DNA of 64,000 nucleotides from Glycomyces fuscus (GTDB lineage Bacteria > Actinomycetota > Actinomycetes > Streptosporangiales > Streptosporangiaceae). This document shows, piece by piece, positions 8,741 through 18,428 of the stretch. The notes beneath the pieces are model-generated. The model saw only the letters and a list, made by a program, of their open reading frames with translations. It did not search any database and was not told where the DNA came from. How positions within the stretch are numbered: position 1 is the first letter of the stretch; each line of letters begins with the position of its first letter. Location of the stretch: the NCBI GenBank assembly GCA_002529455.1, contig NYMS01000012.1, forward strand, positions 1 to 64,000, given 5' to 3'. The translations under genes and the position numbers were made by a program.

Positions 8741-8773
8741 CGGGGCGGGTCCGGCACGGCCGGGCCCGCCCCG
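8741..8773 (+). terminator. Terminator after hsp20
   Basis: A 15-base stem (8741-8755 with 8759-8773, one G-U pair in RNA) closed by a 3-base loop lies 26 bases after the hsp20 stop. There is no clear U-tract, as is common in this GC range. Confidence 0.6.
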
Positions 8774-8892
8774 CCGGCGTTCGCGGGCCGGATGTGGCAC
8801 GGGGCATCCGGAAGCCGGGAACCGGACGGCCCCGCGACGCGACCCGTAGGGGGAACGGCCGCGAGAACGCGGCTCGTACCCCCGGAGGGAAC

Positions 8893-9480
8893 ATGGACCG
8901 CATCCGCACCACCCGAACCGCATGGACCACCTCCCTGCTGTGCCTCGGACTTCTCCTCACCGCCTGCGGCGGGTCCGCGGAGGAGGGCGCCGCCCCGGCC
9001 CGGGAGGCCGGCGAGACCGCGGCGACCGCCGCCGACGCCTTCTCCGTGTCCGACCCCTGGGTCAAGGCCGTCACCGCCGAGGAGGGGATGACCGGCGTCT
9101 TCGGAGTGATGGCCAACGACTCCGACGAGGAGATCACCGTCGTCTCGGCCGACAACGACGCGGCCGGGATGGTCGAGCTGCACGAGGTCGTCTCCGAGGG
9201 GACCGACGCCACCATGCGCGAGAAGGAGGGCGGGTTCCCCATCCCCGCCGGAGGCAGCTCCACGCTGGAGCCCGGCGGCGACCACATCATGCTCATGGAG
9301 CTGACCGAGGACCTCGAACCGGGCGCCGAGGCGACCGTCACCGTGGAGTTCTCCGACGGGTCCACCGCCGAGTTCACCGCCGCCGTCAAGGAGTACGCCG
9401 GGGCCAACGAGGAGTACGGGGGCGACGCCGAGGGCGGCCACGGCGAGGAGCACGGCGACGACGGGCACGGGGGCCACTGA
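8893..9480 (+). CDS. PCu(A)C-type periplasmic/extracellular copper chaperone lipoprotein
   Basis: A 195-residue lipoprotein: a signal peptide ends in the lipobox LTAC with C25 as the lipidated residue. The copper site is H97-x10-M108-x22-H131-x-M133, essentially the PCu(A)C consensus, with the typical IPAG and PGGDHIML segments. The last 20 residues are rich in His, Gly, Asp and Glu (EEHGDDGHGGH) and may bind more metal. The ATG follows GGAGGGA. The stop overlaps the start of the DyP peroxidase as TGATG. In Streptomyces lividans the corresponding pair is ECuC and DtpA, needed for copper delivery and maturation of the GlxA oxidase; a similar role is inferred here. Confidence 0.9.
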   Translation: MDRIRTTRTAWTTSLLCLGLLLTACGGSAEEGAAPAREAGETAATAADAFSVSDPWVKAVTAEEGMTGVFGVMANDSDEEITVVSADNDAAGMVELHEVVSEGTDATMREKEGGFPIPAGGSSTLEPGGDHIMLMELTEDLEPGAEATVTVEFSDGSTAEFTAAVKEYAGANEEYGGDAEGGHGEEHGDDGHGGH

Positions 9481-10685
9481 TGGGCGGCGAGACGCGGCTC
9501 AGCCGCAGAGGGCTGCTCCTGGGCGGCGCGGCCGCCGGTGTCGGCGCGGCCGGGGGCGCGCTCGCCCACCGGTGGGCGGCGGAACCGGCCGCGGCCCCCG
9601 GGGCGCCACCGCTCAACGGCACGCTGACCGTGCCGTTCCACGGTGTCCGGCAGGCGGGCGTGGAGACCCCGCCGCAGACGCACGGCACCTTCGTCGCGCT
9701 GGACCTGGAACCGGAGGCCGACGCGGACGCGATCGGCCGGCTCCTGCGGCTGCTCAGCGACGACGCGGCCCGCCTGTGCCGGGGCGAGCCCGCCCTGGCC
9801 GACACCGAGCCCGAGCTCGCACAGGTTCCGGCCCGGCTCACCACCACGTTCGGGTTCGGGCGGGGACTGGTGGAGCGGGTGGACCCCGACGCGGTTCCGG
9901 ACTGGCTGGGGCCCCTGCCGGACTTCGAGCACGACCGGCTCGACCCGGCCTGGGGCGAGGCGGACCTGCTGCTCCAGGTGTGCGCGGACGACCCCGTGAC
10001 CGTCTCCCACGCGGTACGGATGATGCTCAAGGACGCGCGGGCCTTCGCGCGGGTGCGGTGGACGCAGAGCGGCTTCCGCCGGGCCCACGGCTCCCAGCCC
10101 GAGGGCACCAGCATGCGCAACCTCATGGGCCAGGTGGACGGGACCCTCAACCCGGCGCCGGGAACCGAGGACTTCGACCAGCTCGTGTGGGGCGGGGACG
10201 CGCCGCAGTGGCTGAAGGGGGGCACGAGTCTGGTGCTGCGCCGCATCGCCACCCACCTGGACACCTGGGACGAGCTGGACCGGCCCGCCCGGGAGGCGGT
10301 CATCGGCCGCCGTCTGGACAACGGCGCGCCGCTGACCGGTACCGAGGAGCACGACGAGCCCGACCTGGGGGCCACGGACGGCTCCGGGCTGACCGTCATC
10401 GCGGACTTCGCCCACATCCGGCGGGCCCGCACCGGCGACCCTGGGCAGCGGATCTTCCGGCGCGCCTACAACTACGACCAGCGCGGCTCCGGCGGTGAGG
10501 AGGCGGGACTGCTGTTCGCCTCCTTCCAGGCCGACCCGCTGCGCCAGTTCGTGCCCATCCAGCGCCGCCTGGACGAGCTGGACCTGCTCAACGAGTGGGT
10601 GACCGCCGTGGGCTCGGCGGTCTTCGCCGTCCCGCCGGGCTGCGCGGAGGGGGGGTACGTGGGGCAGGCCCTCCTGGAGGGGTGA
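9480..10685 (+). CDS. Tat-exported DyP-type heme peroxidase
   Basis: A 401-residue dye-decolourising peroxidase. The N terminus has the twin-arginine signal SRRGLLLG followed by a hydrophobic Ala/Gly stretch. The DyP signature GxxDG is G217-Q-V-D220-G221, D220 being the distal catalytic aspartate, and a histidine in VIADFAHIRRA (about 313) is the likely proximal heme ligand. C-terminal FVPIQRRLDELDLLNEW is typical of the EfeB/DtpA class. It is translationally coupled (TGATG) to the copper lipoprotein, as with DtpA and ECuC of Streptomyces. No EfeU/EfeO genes are beside it, so an EfeUOB iron system is less likely. Confidence 0.92.
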   Translation: MGGETRLSRRGLLLGGAAAGVGAAGGALAHRWAAEPAAAPGAPPLNGTLTVPFHGVRQAGVETPPQTHGTFVALDLEPEADADAIGRLLRLLSDDAARLCRGEPALADTEPELAQVPARLTTTFGFGRGLVERVDPDAVPDWLGPLPDFEHDRLDPAWGEADLLLQVCADDPVTVSHAVRMMLKDARAFARVRWTQSGFRRAHGSQPEGTSMRNLMGQVDGTLNPAPGTEDFDQLVWGGDAPQWLKGGTSLVLRRIATHLDTWDELDRPAREAVIGRRLDNGAPLTGTEEHDEPDLGATDGSGLTVIADFAHIRRARTGDPGQRIFRRAYNYDQRGSGGEEAGLLFASFQADPLRQFVPIQRRLDELDLLNEWVTAVGSAVFAVPPGCAEGGYVGQALLEG

Positions 10686-10701
10686 TCCCGGCGCCCGCGT
10701 G

Positions 10702-10735
10702 CGGACCCGGTGCCCGGGGCCGGGCACCGGGTCCG
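10702..10735 (+). terminator. Terminator after the DyP gene
   Basis: A perfect 15-base stem (10702-10716 with 10721-10735) with a GGGC loop starts 16 bases after the stop codon. Confidence 0.7.
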
Positions 10736-10848
10736 CTCGCGGGAGGAGCCGCCTCCTCCCACGGGACGGTTCGGAGGGCCTCCCGCGCGCCCGCCCGCTC
10801 GGCCCACCCCCCTGGGCGGGGACCCCGGACGGGTGCGACGATGAACCC

Positions 10849-11409
10849 ATGACGGAGCGGCCACCCCTGCGCGCGGCCCGCGCCGGGGTGTTCGCCTCGG
10901 TGTGCTCCGCCGTGTCCGTGGGCGGCCACGCGCTGTCCTCCGAGCACGCCGTCCCCCTGGGCGGGCTGCTCGTCGGCGCCGCGCTGGTCTACGCCTTCGC
11001 CTGGGCCGCGACCGGCCGCGAACGCGGACTCGGCGCGATCGCCGGATGGATGGCGTGGGGCCAGCTCGCCCTGCACCTGGTGTTCTCCACGGCCCAGACG
11101 GCGGGTGCCCACGGCGGCCACGCGGCCGACCGCGCCGCCGTGGAGGCCGCCTCGGGCGGCAGCGGGATGCTCGTCGCCCACCTCGTGGCGGGCGCCGTGT
11201 GCGCCTGGTGGCTGCGCCAGGGCGAGGCGGCGCTCTTCGCCTACCTGCGCCTGGCCGCCGCCGCGCTGCTGCCCGTCCTGGTGCTCGCGGTCCCGCGCCC
11301 GGTACCCGAGCGGGTGCCCCCGGCCCCGCTCCCCGAGCGCGAGACGCCCGCCCCGGCCGCGCCCTACCTCCGGCACAGCCTGGTCCTGCGGGGTCCTCCC
11401 CCGGCGTAG
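10849..11409 (+). CDS. Multi-pass membrane protein of the copper/heme group
   Basis: A 186-residue protein with about five hydrophobic segments (roughly 12-30, 36-52, 60-78, 105-125, 135-150) and a Pro-rich C-terminal tail. HALSSEH and TAGAHGGHAADRA carry histidines in or near extracytoplasmic loops, which could touch metal, but no family motif is certain. Similar small integral membrane proteins occur beside PCu(A)C and DyP genes in streptomycetes. The start ATG has no strong ribosome binding site; an ATG eight bases earlier is out of frame. A terminator separates it from the DyP gene, so it probably has its own promoter. Confidence 0.6.
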   Translation: MTERPPLRAARAGVFASVCSAVSVGGHALSSEHAVPLGGLLVGAALVYAFAWAATGRERGLGAIAGWMAWGQLALHLVFSTAQTAGAHGGHAADRAAVEAASGGSGMLVAHLVAGAVCAWWLRQGEAALFAYLRLAAAALLPVLVLAVPRPVPERVPPAPLPERETPAPAAPYLRHSLVLRGPPPA

Positions 11410-11704
11410 CCGTGTCCTTCCGGACCGCCGCGCGGACAGCGGTCGGCCTCGCGCCGTACCGCGCGAGCGGCACGCCCGGGACCGAGCCGCACGCCGCACC
11501 CCGCCGGGGGCGGGCCCCGGCCGGCCCCCGGGCCGCCCGCCGCCCACACGCCCGCGCAGGCGTCCGGAGGCACGCCCGGTCCCCGCGTGCCCGGGCCCGG
11601 TTCCCCGACGGGAACCGGCCGCGCACGCTCCCGCCACCGCGCGCACCACCGCCCGAGGCCACCGGCCGCCGGGCCGCTCGTGCACGCCGGAACCCGGAGC
11701 ACCG

Positions 11705-12460
11705 ATGCCCACCGACACCGCCTTCCAGGAACAGCGCCCGGCACGGGCGCGCCGACCCCGGCCCGACCTCCCGGCGCGCCGTCCGCGGCACGAACACCGC
11801 GCCGACCCGCCGCGGCCCCCCGCACCGGCAGGAGCGGAGGAGCCCCCGCACACGGGGGGACCCGCCCGCCCGGCGGGGTCCGCCCGCGCGGAGGAGCCCC
11901 CGCACACGGGGGGACCCGCCCACTCCGGGGAGTGCGCCCGTGAGCGCGACGGCGAACTCGACCGGCTGGCGCTCGCCGCCCGCGAGGGCTCGGCCGCCGC
12001 GCTCGACGCCTTCGTCCGGCGCACCCGTCCCGACGTCACCCGCTACATCGCCAGCAGGGTCCACCCCGACCGGGTCGAGGAGCTCAGCCAGGAGACCTAC
12101 CTGCGGGCCCTGCGCGGCCTGCCGCGGTTCGCCGGGCGCGCCCCGGCCCGGGCCTGGCTGCTGGCCATCGCCCGCAACACCGTCGCCGACCGCTACCGCC
12201 GCGACGCGGCCCGGCCCGACTGCGTGCACCCCGCCGACTGGGACCTGCTGCCCGGACGGACGGTCCGGTTCGACGAGCACGTGGCCCTGCTCTGCCTGCT
12301 GGACGGGCTCGCGGCCGAGCGGCGGGAGGCGTTCGTCCTCACCCAGGTGGAGGGCCTGTCCTACGCCGAGGCCGCCCGGCTGGCGGACGTGCCCGTGGGC
12401 ACGATCCGCTCACGGGTCGCCCGTGCCCGCGGTGACCTGGTGCGCGGGCTCACCGCCTGA
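11705..12460 (+). CDS. ECF-type RNA polymerase sigma factor
   Basis: A 251-residue sigma-70 family factor. Residues about 80-250 hold region 2 (DVTRYIASRVHPDRVEELSQ, then ARAWLLAIARNTVADRYRR) and region 4 with its helix-turn-helix (GLSYAEAARLADVPVGTIRSRVARAR). The first 80 residues are Pro/Arg-rich and contain an exact tandem-type repeat (EEPPHTGGPA twice), unusual for an ECF factor. No anti-sigma gene is adjacent. It ends just before a bidirectional terminator. Its position next to copper/heme genes suggests a role in metal or envelope stress, but the promoter targets are unknown. The start could be elsewhere in the N-terminal extension, though no better codon was found. Confidence 0.82.
   Translation: MPTDTAFQEQRPARARRPRPDLPARRPRHEHRADPPRPPAPAGAEEPPHTGGPARPAGSARAEEPPHTGGPAHSGECARERDGELDRLALAAREGSAAALDAFVRRTRPDVTRYIASRVHPDRVEELSQETYLRALRGLPRFAGRAPARAWLLAIARNTVADRYRRDAARPDCVHPADWDLLPGRTVRFDEHVALLCLLDGLAAERREAFVLTQVEGLSYAEAARLADVPVGTIRSRVARARGDLVRGLTA
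11835..11921 (+). repeat. Two 33-bp direct repeats inside the sigma-factor gene
   Basis: Positions 11835-11867 and 11889-11921 are identical, start 54 bp apart (18 codons, in frame), and each contains an internal dyad CCCCCG/CGGGGG. They encode the repeated EEPPHTGGPA of the disordered N-terminal region. Confidence 0.85.
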
Positions 12461-12472
12461 GGCGGGAAAACA

Positions 12473-12520
12473 CCGAGGCCCCGGTCCGCTCCGTGTGCAC
12501 GGAGCGGACCGGGGCCTCGG
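12473..12520. terminator. Bidirectional terminator between convergent genes
   Basis: A perfect 22-base stem (12473-12494 with 12499-12520) with a 4-base loop lies between the sigma-factor stop and the M16 peptidase stop on the opposite strand. On the minus strand the sense of the flank gives TTTTCCC after the stem. Confidence 0.9.
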
Positions 12521-12584
12521 GACGGAGGGCGCCCGGAGCGCCGGGGCCGGGCCCCGGCGTCGCGGCGGTCCTCCGGGCGGTCCG

Positions 12585-13919
12585 CTAGAAGACCCGGTCG
12601 GCCGCGTAGGGGCCGATCACGGCCAGCGCGCGGGGCCGCGACAGCAGGTCGGCGGCCACCTCGGCCACCTCCGCTCCGGTCACCGCGTCGAACAGCGCCA
12701 GGCTCTGGTCGATCGAGTAGTGGCGGGGCCGGTTCAGCTCGTGCGAGAGCAGCCGTCCCATCCGCGCGTTGGTGCCCTCGCTGCCCAGCACCAGCGAGCC
12801 CTGGATCTGGCCCTTGGCGCGGACCAGCTCCTCCTCGGTGATACCCGAGGCGGCCACCTTCTCCAGCTCCTCACGGCACACCCCGATGACCTCGTCGGCC
12901 TTCTCCGGCAGGCAGCCCGCGTAGATCTGGAAGCTGCCGGTGTCGGCGTAGTCGGTGTTGTAGGCGTGCACGGCGTAGGCCAGGCCGCGCTTCTCGCGCA
13001 CCTCCTGGAACAGGCGGGAGGACATCCCGCCGCCCAGGGCGGCGCTGAGCAGCCGCAGCGCGTGCCACCGCGGGTCGGTGCGCCGCAGCCCCTCCGACCC
13101 CAGGATGATGTGCGCCTGCTCGGTCTCGCGCGACTGCACCACCGTGCCGCCGTGGGTGGCGACCGGGGGGCCGCCGATGCGGGGGCGCGCGGGGCGGGCG
13201 TCCCCCGCGGCGGCCGAGTGCTCGGCGAACAGCTCCCGGACCTGCTCCACCACCCGGTCGTGGTCCAGGTTGCCCGCGGCGGTCACGATCAGCTCGCCGG
13301 GCACGTAGGCGTCGCGGTACTGCTCGGCGATGCGGTCGCGGGAGAGCGCCTCGATGGTGTCGGTGGTGCCCAGGATCGGGCGGCCCAGCGGCGTGTCGCC
13401 GAAGAAGTGCGCCGCGAAGACGTCGTCCACCAGGTCGGCGGGCTCGTCCTCGTACATGGCGATCTCCTCCAGGATCACGCCCCGCTCGGTCTCCACCTCG
13501 CCCTCGTCGAGCACCGAGTTGGCCACCATGTCACCGACGACGTCGACGGCCAGCGGCAGGTCACGGTCGAGCACCTTCGCGTAGTAGCAGGTGTGCTCCT
13601 TGGTGGTGTAGGCGTTGTGGTCGGCGCCCACACCGTCCAGCAGCGCGGAGATCTCCAGCGCCGAGCGCTCCTTGGTCCCCTTGAAGAGCAGGTGCTCCAG
13701 GAAGTGGGCCGAGCCCGCGTGCGCGGAGTCCTCGTCGCGGGAGCCCGTGGTCGCCGAGATCCCGAACGCGGCGGACCGCACGCCCGGCACGGCCTCGGTG
13801 ACCACGCGCAGGCCGCCGGGCAGCACCGTGCGGCGCACCAGCCCGGTACCGCCGTCCGGCTCCAGCAGAGTCACGGTCGTGCCGGGGTCCTGCTCGGCTG
13901 CGATGGGGACAGAGCTCAT
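12585..13919 (-). CDS. M16-family zinc metallopeptidase (insulinase/processing-peptidase type)
   Basis: A 444-residue M16B-type peptidase. The inverted zinc motif is H72-F-L-E75-H76 and the distal glutamate lies in ETERGVILEEIAMYEDEP about 75 residues later; GGGMSSRLFQEVREKRGLAY is the conserved C-terminal-half signature. The ATG at 13919 follows GAAGGA; the 27 codons upstream are not needed. It lies 113 bp downstream of pnp on the same strand, the arrangement found in many actinobacteria and bacilli, and is probably co-transcribed. The physiological substrate is unknown. Confidence 0.93.
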   Translation of the reverse strand: MSSVPIAAEQDPGTTVTLLEPDGGTGLVRRTVLPGGLRVVTEAVPGVRSAAFGISATTGSRDEDSAHAGSAHFLEHLLFKGTKERSALEISALLDGVGADHNAYTTKEHTCYYAKVLDRDLPLAVDVVGDMVANSVLDEGEVETERGVILEEIAMYEDEPADLVDDVFAAHFFGDTPLGRPILGTTDTIEALSRDRIAEQYRDAYVPGELIVTAAGNLDHDRVVEQVRELFAEHSAAAGDARPARPRIGGPPVATHGGTVVQSRETEQAHIILGSEGLRRTDPRWHALRLLSAALGGGMSSRLFQEVREKRGLAYAVHAYNTDYADTGSFQIYAGCLPEKADEVIGVCREELEKVAASGITEEELVRAKGQIQGSLVLGSEGTNARMGRLLSHELNRPRHYSIDQSLALFDAVTGAEVAEVAADLLSRPRALAVIGPYAADRVF

Positions 13920-14032
13920 GGATCCTTCTTCTTGGTCGGGACGTCGGCGGCCGGTCCGCCCGGCGGCTCCGGCCGAGGATACGCGCCGGGGCGGCCGCAC
14001 CCAAGGTGCGACCGCCCCGGCATGGGTCAGGA

Positions 14033-16348
14033 TCAGGTGTTCTCCGAACGCCCGCCCGAGCTGCGGCGGCGACGGCGACGCGGGGCGTCCCCGCCGTTCC
14101 TGTCGCCGCCCTCGTCCTCGGCCGGGGCGTCCCCGTCCTCGGCGGCGGGTGCGGACGCGGGGGCGGCCTGGGCCGCCTCGGCCTCCACGACCTCGACCGG
14201 GGCCAGCGACAGCTTGCCGCGGTCGTCGATCTCGCGGATCTCGACCTGGATCTTCTCGCCGATGCTGATCACGTCGTCGAGGTTCTCGATCCGCTTGCCG
14301 CCGTGCAGCTTGCGGATCTGCGAGATGTGCAGCAGGCCGTCCTTGCCGGGCAGCAGCGACACGAACGCGCCGAACGTGGTCGTCTTGACGACCGTGCCCA
14401 GGTAGCGGTCGCCGACCTCGGGCATCGTCGGGTTGGCGATCTGGTTGATCGTGTCCCGCGCGGCCTCGGCGGAGGGGCCGTCTGTGGCACCGATGTAGAT
14501 CGTGCCGTCGTCCTCGATGGTGATCTCGGCGCCGGTGTCGTCCTGGATCGAGTTGATCATCTTGCCCTTGGGGCCGATGACCTCGCCGATCTTCTCCACC
14601 GGAACCTTGACGGTGAGGATGCGCGGAGCGTTCGGGCTCATCTCGGCCGGACGCTCGATGGCCTCCTGCATGACGTCGAGGATGGCCAGGCGGGCGCCGC
14701 GGGCCTGCTGGAGCGCGAGCGCCAGCTGCTCGGCGGGGATGCCGTCGAGCTTGGTGTCCAGCTGCAGGGCCGTGATGAGGTCGCGGGTGCCGGCGACCTT
14801 GAAGTCCATGTCGCCGAACGCGTCCTCGGCGCCCAGGATGTCGGTGAGGGTGACGAACTCGTCGCCCTCGCTGATCAGGCCCATGGCGATGCCCGACACC
14901 ATCTCCTTGAGGGGCACGCCGGCCGCCATCAGGGACATGGTGGAGGCGCAGACCGAGCCCATCGAGGTGGAGCCGTTGGAGCCCAGGGCCTCCGACACCT
15001 GACGGATGGCGTAGGGGAACTCCTCGCGGGCGGGCAGGACCGGGAGCAGGGCGCGCTCGGCGAGGGCGCCGTGCCCGATCTCGCGCCGCTTGGGCGAGCC
15101 CACCCGGCCGGTCTCACCGGTGGAGTAGGGCGGGAAGTTGTAGTTGTGCATGTAGCGCTTGGTCTTGTCCGGGTTGAGCGTGTCAACCGTCTGCTCCATG
15201 CGCAGCATGTTGAGCGTGGTGACACCCATGATCTGGGTCTCGCCGCGCTCGAAGAGGGCCGAGCCGTGCACCCGCGGCAGGACGCCGACCTCGGCGCTCA
15301 GCTGGCGGATGTCCTTGGGGCCGCGGCCGTCGATGCGGATCCCGTCGCGCAGCACGCGCTCGCGCATGAGCTGCTTGCTCAGGGAGCGGAAGGCGGCGCC
15401 GATCTCCTTCTCGCGGCCCTCGAAGTCCTCGGCGAGCTTCTCGGCCGCCGAGGCCTTGACGCGGTCCAGCTCGGCCTCGCGGTCCTGCTTGTCGGCGATG
15501 GTCAGCGCCTTGGACAGCTCCTCGCGGACGGCGCCCTCGACGGCGGCGTACACGTCGTCCTCGTAGTCGAGGAAGATCGGGAACTCGCCCTGCTCGCGGC
15601 TGGCCTGGTCGGCGACGGCCTGCTGGGCCTTGCACAGGACCTTGATGAAGGGCTTGGCGGCCTCCAGGCCCTCGGCGACGGTCTGCTCGTTGGGGCCGAC
15701 GGCCCCCTCGGCGACCAGCTTGAGGGTGCGGACCGTGGACTCGGCCTCCACCATCATGATGGCGACGTCGCCGTCCTCCAGGACGCGACCGGCGACCACC
15801 ATGTCGAAGGTGGCGTTCTCCAGCTCGGCGTGGGTCGGGAAGCCCACCCACTGGCCGTCGATGAGGGCGACGCGCACGCCGCCGATCGGGCCGGAGAAGG
15901 GCAGCCCGGCGATCTGGGTGGACATCGAGGCCGCGTTGATGGCGACGACGTCGTACAGGTGCTCGGGGTGCAGGGCCAGGATCGTCTCGACGATCTGGAT
16001 CTCGTTGCGCAGGCCCTTGCGGAACGACGGGCGCAGCGGCCGGTCGATGAGGCGGCAGGTGAGGATGGCGTCCTCGGAGGGACGGCCCTCACGCCGGAAG
16101 AAGGAGCCGGGGATGCGGCCCGCGGCGTACATGCGCTCCTCGACGTCCACCGTCAGGGGGAAGAAGTCGAGGTTCTCCTTGGGACGCTTCGAGGCGGTGG
16201 TGGCGGACAGGACGACGGTCTCGTCGTCCAGGTACACCGTGGCCGATCCGGCGGCCTGGCGGGCCAGGCGACCGGTCTCGAAGCGGATGGTGCGGGTGCC
16301 GAAGGATCCGTTGTCGATGACGGCTTCGGCCGAGTACACGCCCTCCAT
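14033..16348 (-). CDS. pnp: Polyribonucleotide nucleotidyltransferase (PNPase)
   Basis: A 771-residue exoribonuclease and polymerase of RNA turnover; in actinobacteria it also synthesises guanosine polyphosphates in some species. Two RNase PH domains (about 10-230 and 320-560) flank the alpha-helical linker; then come the KH domain with VIGPKGKMI and the S1 domain ([26 protein letters not shown]). The tail is Ala/Glu-rich and ends with a six-arginine run and SSGGRSENT, a probable RNA- or membrane-contact extension. The ATG follows AGGAGG six bases upstream. rpsO lies 426 bp upstream on the same strand behind a terminator-like hairpin. Confidence 0.97.
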   Translation of the reverse strand: MEGVYSAEAVIDNGSFGTRTIRFETGRLARQAAGSATVYLDDETVVLSATTASKRPKENLDFFPLTVDVEERMYAAGRIPGSFFRREGRPSEDAILTCRLIDRPLRPSFRKGLRNEIQIVETILALHPEHLYDVVAINAASMSTQIAGLPFSGPIGGVRVALIDGQWVGFPTHAELENATFDMVVAGRVLEDGDVAIMMVEAESTVRTLKLVAEGAVGPNEQTVAEGLEAAKPFIKVLCKAQQAVADQASREQGEFPIFLDYEDDVYAAVEGAVREELSKALTIADKQDREAELDRVKASAAEKLAEDFEGREKEIGAAFRSLSKQLMRERVLRDGIRIDGRGPKDIRQLSAEVGVLPRVHGSALFERGETQIMGVTTLNMLRMEQTVDTLNPDKTKRYMHNYNFPPYSTGETGRVGSPKRREIGHGALAERALLPVLPAREEFPYAIRQVSEALGSNGSTSMGSVCASTMSLMAAGVPLKEMVSGIAMGLISEGDEFVTLTDILGAEDAFGDMDFKVAGTRDLITALQLDTKLDGIPAEQLALALQQARGARLAILDVMQEAIERPAEMSPNAPRILTVKVPVEKIGEVIGPKGKMINSIQDDTGAEITIEDDGTIYIGATDGPSAEAARDTINQIANPTMPEVGDRYLGTVVKTTTFGAFVSLLPGKDGLLHISQIRKLHGGKRIENLDDVISIGEKIQVEIREIDDRGKLSLAPVEVVEAEAAQAAPASAPAAEDGDAPAEDEGGDRNGGDAPRRRRRRSSGGRSENT

Positions 16349-16612
16349 GGGCGACCTCCTACTACACGTGTTCGCGTTCGTCACGCCGGGCACGGAAGGT
16401 GTGCCGGCGCTCGTGGTTCTTCTTCCCGCGTCCGTGCCCCGGAGTTGATGACGGCCGGTCATCGATCGAAGCCCACGGCATACCCTGGCGGGGATGTCCG
16501 GGGACCACTACCGAGGACCGGCCCCGACTCTGTACCGGGGTGGTGCGGGTGGTTCTCACTGTGGAATTAGGGGCGGACGGCGATCTGTGACCACCGTCGC
16601 GTCACACCTTAC

Positions 16613-16645
16613 TAACAAAGCGGGAGCGGCCGAAGCCACTCCCGC
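16613..16645 (-). terminator. Intrinsic terminator/attenuator after rpsO with UUCG loop
   Basis: On the minus strand an 11-base stem (16635-16645 with 16620-16630, one U-G pair) is capped by a TTCG tetraloop and followed by TTTGTTAGT. It would end most rpsO transcripts before pnp and leave some read-through. Confidence 0.85.
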
Positions 16646-16774
16646 CGGTTCGGGGCGCACCGGGTCGTGCGGGACGAGCCGAGCCGCCGGCCGGGAAGGG
16701 CCGGGCGGAGGCGAGAACGAGGGACCCGCGGCGCCCCGAACGGCGCGGAGCGGAAGCAAGCGCCGGGGGCGCTG

Positions 16775-17044
16775 CTAGCGGCGCAGGCCCAGGCGCTCGA
16801 TCAGCGAGCGGTAACGGGTGATGTCCTGCTTGGCGATGTACTTGAGCAGACGGCGGCGGCGGCCGACCATCAGCAGCAGACCACGACGGCTGTGGTGGTC
16901 GTGCTTGTGGCCCTTGAGGTGCTCGGTCAGCTCGGTGATGCGGTGCGTGAGCAGCGCGACCTGGACCTCGGGGGAACCGGTGTCGCCCTCGCCGGTGGCG
17001 TACTCGGCGATGATCTTCTCTTTGGTGGCGGTGTCGATCGACAC
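16775..17044 (-). CDS. rpsO: 30S ribosomal protein S15
   Basis: An 89-residue S15 with all conserved features: STxxTKE-like N terminus, [15 protein letters not shown], the 16S-contact [15 protein letters not shown] and the C-terminal RRRRLLKYI. The start is GTG preceded by GAAGGAG. S15 is a primary 16S rRNA binding protein of the platform; in many bacteria it represses its own translation. The rpsO-pnp order is conserved. Confidence 0.98.
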   Translation of the reverse strand: MSIDTATKEKIIAEYATGEGDTGSPEVQVALLTHRITELTEHLKGHKHDHHSRRGLLLMVGRRRRLLKYIAKQDITRYRSLIERLGLRR

Positions 17045-17313
17045 AACGCTCCTTCTCAGTGGAAAGTCGGTACGCGGTGTGGAACCCGGCGCGTGGCCGG
17101 GAACAGACGCGGTGACCGCGCGTACGAACAGTCACCGTCGCGTGTGGTGCGCGGCCCGCCGCCGACGGCGTGGGTGCGCCGCGCTCCCCCCGGAGACGGT
17201 ACGCGCGGAGGCGACCGGCCGTGGGGCACACGTGGACAACGCCCACCCTACCGCAAACCGCGAGGTGGCGGACCGTGGTCGCACGTGTGCCGGATCCCCC
17301 GCGCGCGCCCGCC

Positions 17314-18261
17314 CTACTCCGCGCGCAGGACCTCGCGGCAGCGGTCGACGTCGCGGCGCATGGCGACGATCAGTTCGTCGATGCTGTCGAAGCGCTCCTG
17401 GCCGCGGATGTGCACCGTGAAGTCCACCGTCATGCGCAGCCCGTACAGGTCCAGGTCGTCGCGGTCCAGGGCGTAGGCCTCCACGGTGCGCTCGGCGCCG
17501 TCGAAGGTGGGGTTGGTGCCCACGGAGATGGCGGCGGGCCAGCGCGGCTCCTGCCCGGCCGAGGGCTCGGAGCGGTTGAGCCAGCCCGCGTAGACGCCGT
17601 CGCCGGGGACGGCGGTGCCCGGGAGCAGGTCCATGTTCGCGGTGGGGAAGCCCAGCAGGTCGCGGCCGCGCGCGGCGCCGTGCACGACCTCGCCGCCCAC
17701 CCGGTGCGGGCGGCCCAGCAGCTCGGCGGCCCCGGCCACGTCGCCCCCGGCGAGCAGGCCGCGCACGCGCGTGGAGGTGATGGTGTCGCCGTCGGCGACC
17801 AGCGCGACCCCGTCGGCGGTGAAGCCGTACTCGGCGCCCAGGGCGGCCAGCGCGGCGACGTCGCCCGCGGCGCGGTGGCCGAAGCGGAAGTCCTCGCCCA
17901 CGACCACGGCGGAGGCGTGCAGGCGGTCGACCAGGACGCGCTGGACGAACTCCTCGGGGGTCAGCGAGGACAGGTCCTTGGTGAAGGGCAGGACGCACAC
18001 GGCGTCGGCGCCGTACTCGGCCAGCAGCTCCACCCGCCGCTCCAGGGGGGTGAGCACCGGCGGGGTCACGCCGCGCAGCACCGTCTCGGGGTGGGGGTCG
18101 AAGGTCACCACGGCCACCGGGAGGCCGAGCTCGCGCCCGTGCCCGACCGCGGTCTCCAGGATGGCCTGGTGGCCACGGTGCACCCCGTCGAACACGCCGA
18201 CCGCCACCACGGAGTGCCCCCACCCGGAGGGAACATCCTCCAGCCCGTCCCATCGCCGCAC
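17314..18261 (-). CDS. ribF: Bifunctional riboflavin kinase/FAD synthetase
   Basis: A 315-residue RibF that phosphorylates riboflavin to FMN and adenylates it to FAD. The N-terminal FAD-synthetase half has GVFDGVHRGHQ and the C-terminal kinase half has GFPTANM and GVYAGW. The GTG start at 18261 follows GGGGAG six bases upstream; the longer open frame is not needed. It sits between rpsO and truB, as in most actinobacteria, but here an inserted toxin-antitoxin pair and a hydrolase separate it from truB. Confidence 0.95.
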   Translation of the reverse strand: MRRWDGLEDVPSGWGHSVVAVGVFDGVHRGHQAILETAVGHGRELGLPVAVVTFDPHPETVLRGVTPPVLTPLERRVELLAEYGADAVCVLPFTKDLSSLTPEEFVQRVLVDRLHASAVVVGEDFRFGHRAAGDVAALAALGAEYGFTADGVALVADGDTITSTRVRGLLAGGDVAGAAELLGRPHRVGGEVVHGAARGRDLLGFPTANMDLLPGTAVPGDGVYAGWLNRSEPSAGQEPRWPAAISVGTNPTFDGAERTVEAYALDRDDLDLYGLRMTVDFTVHIRGQERFDSIDELIVAMRRDVDRCREVLRAE

Positions 18262-18428
18262 GTCCGGCTCCCCTGCTCGTCGCTGCTCGTGGTCCGCGCG
18301 GACCCCGCCACGCCCAGCGCGCCCGGGTTCCGCCCGAACCAAGGGTGCCACGTCCGCGGGTCCCCCACCGACACAAGGGGTGTGTGGCCCGGAACACGCC
18401 GGACCGCCACTCCACCGGCTCGTGACGG

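Noticed and set aside
9386-10432. Minus-strand Ser/Arg-rich frame opposite the DyP gene
   Set aside because: Shadow frame; the plus strand encodes a complete DyP peroxidase with Tat signal and GxxDG motif.
11835-11921. A possible CRISPR array
   Set aside because: Only two repeats, 21 bases between them, in frame inside a sigma-factor gene, and no cas genes nearby.
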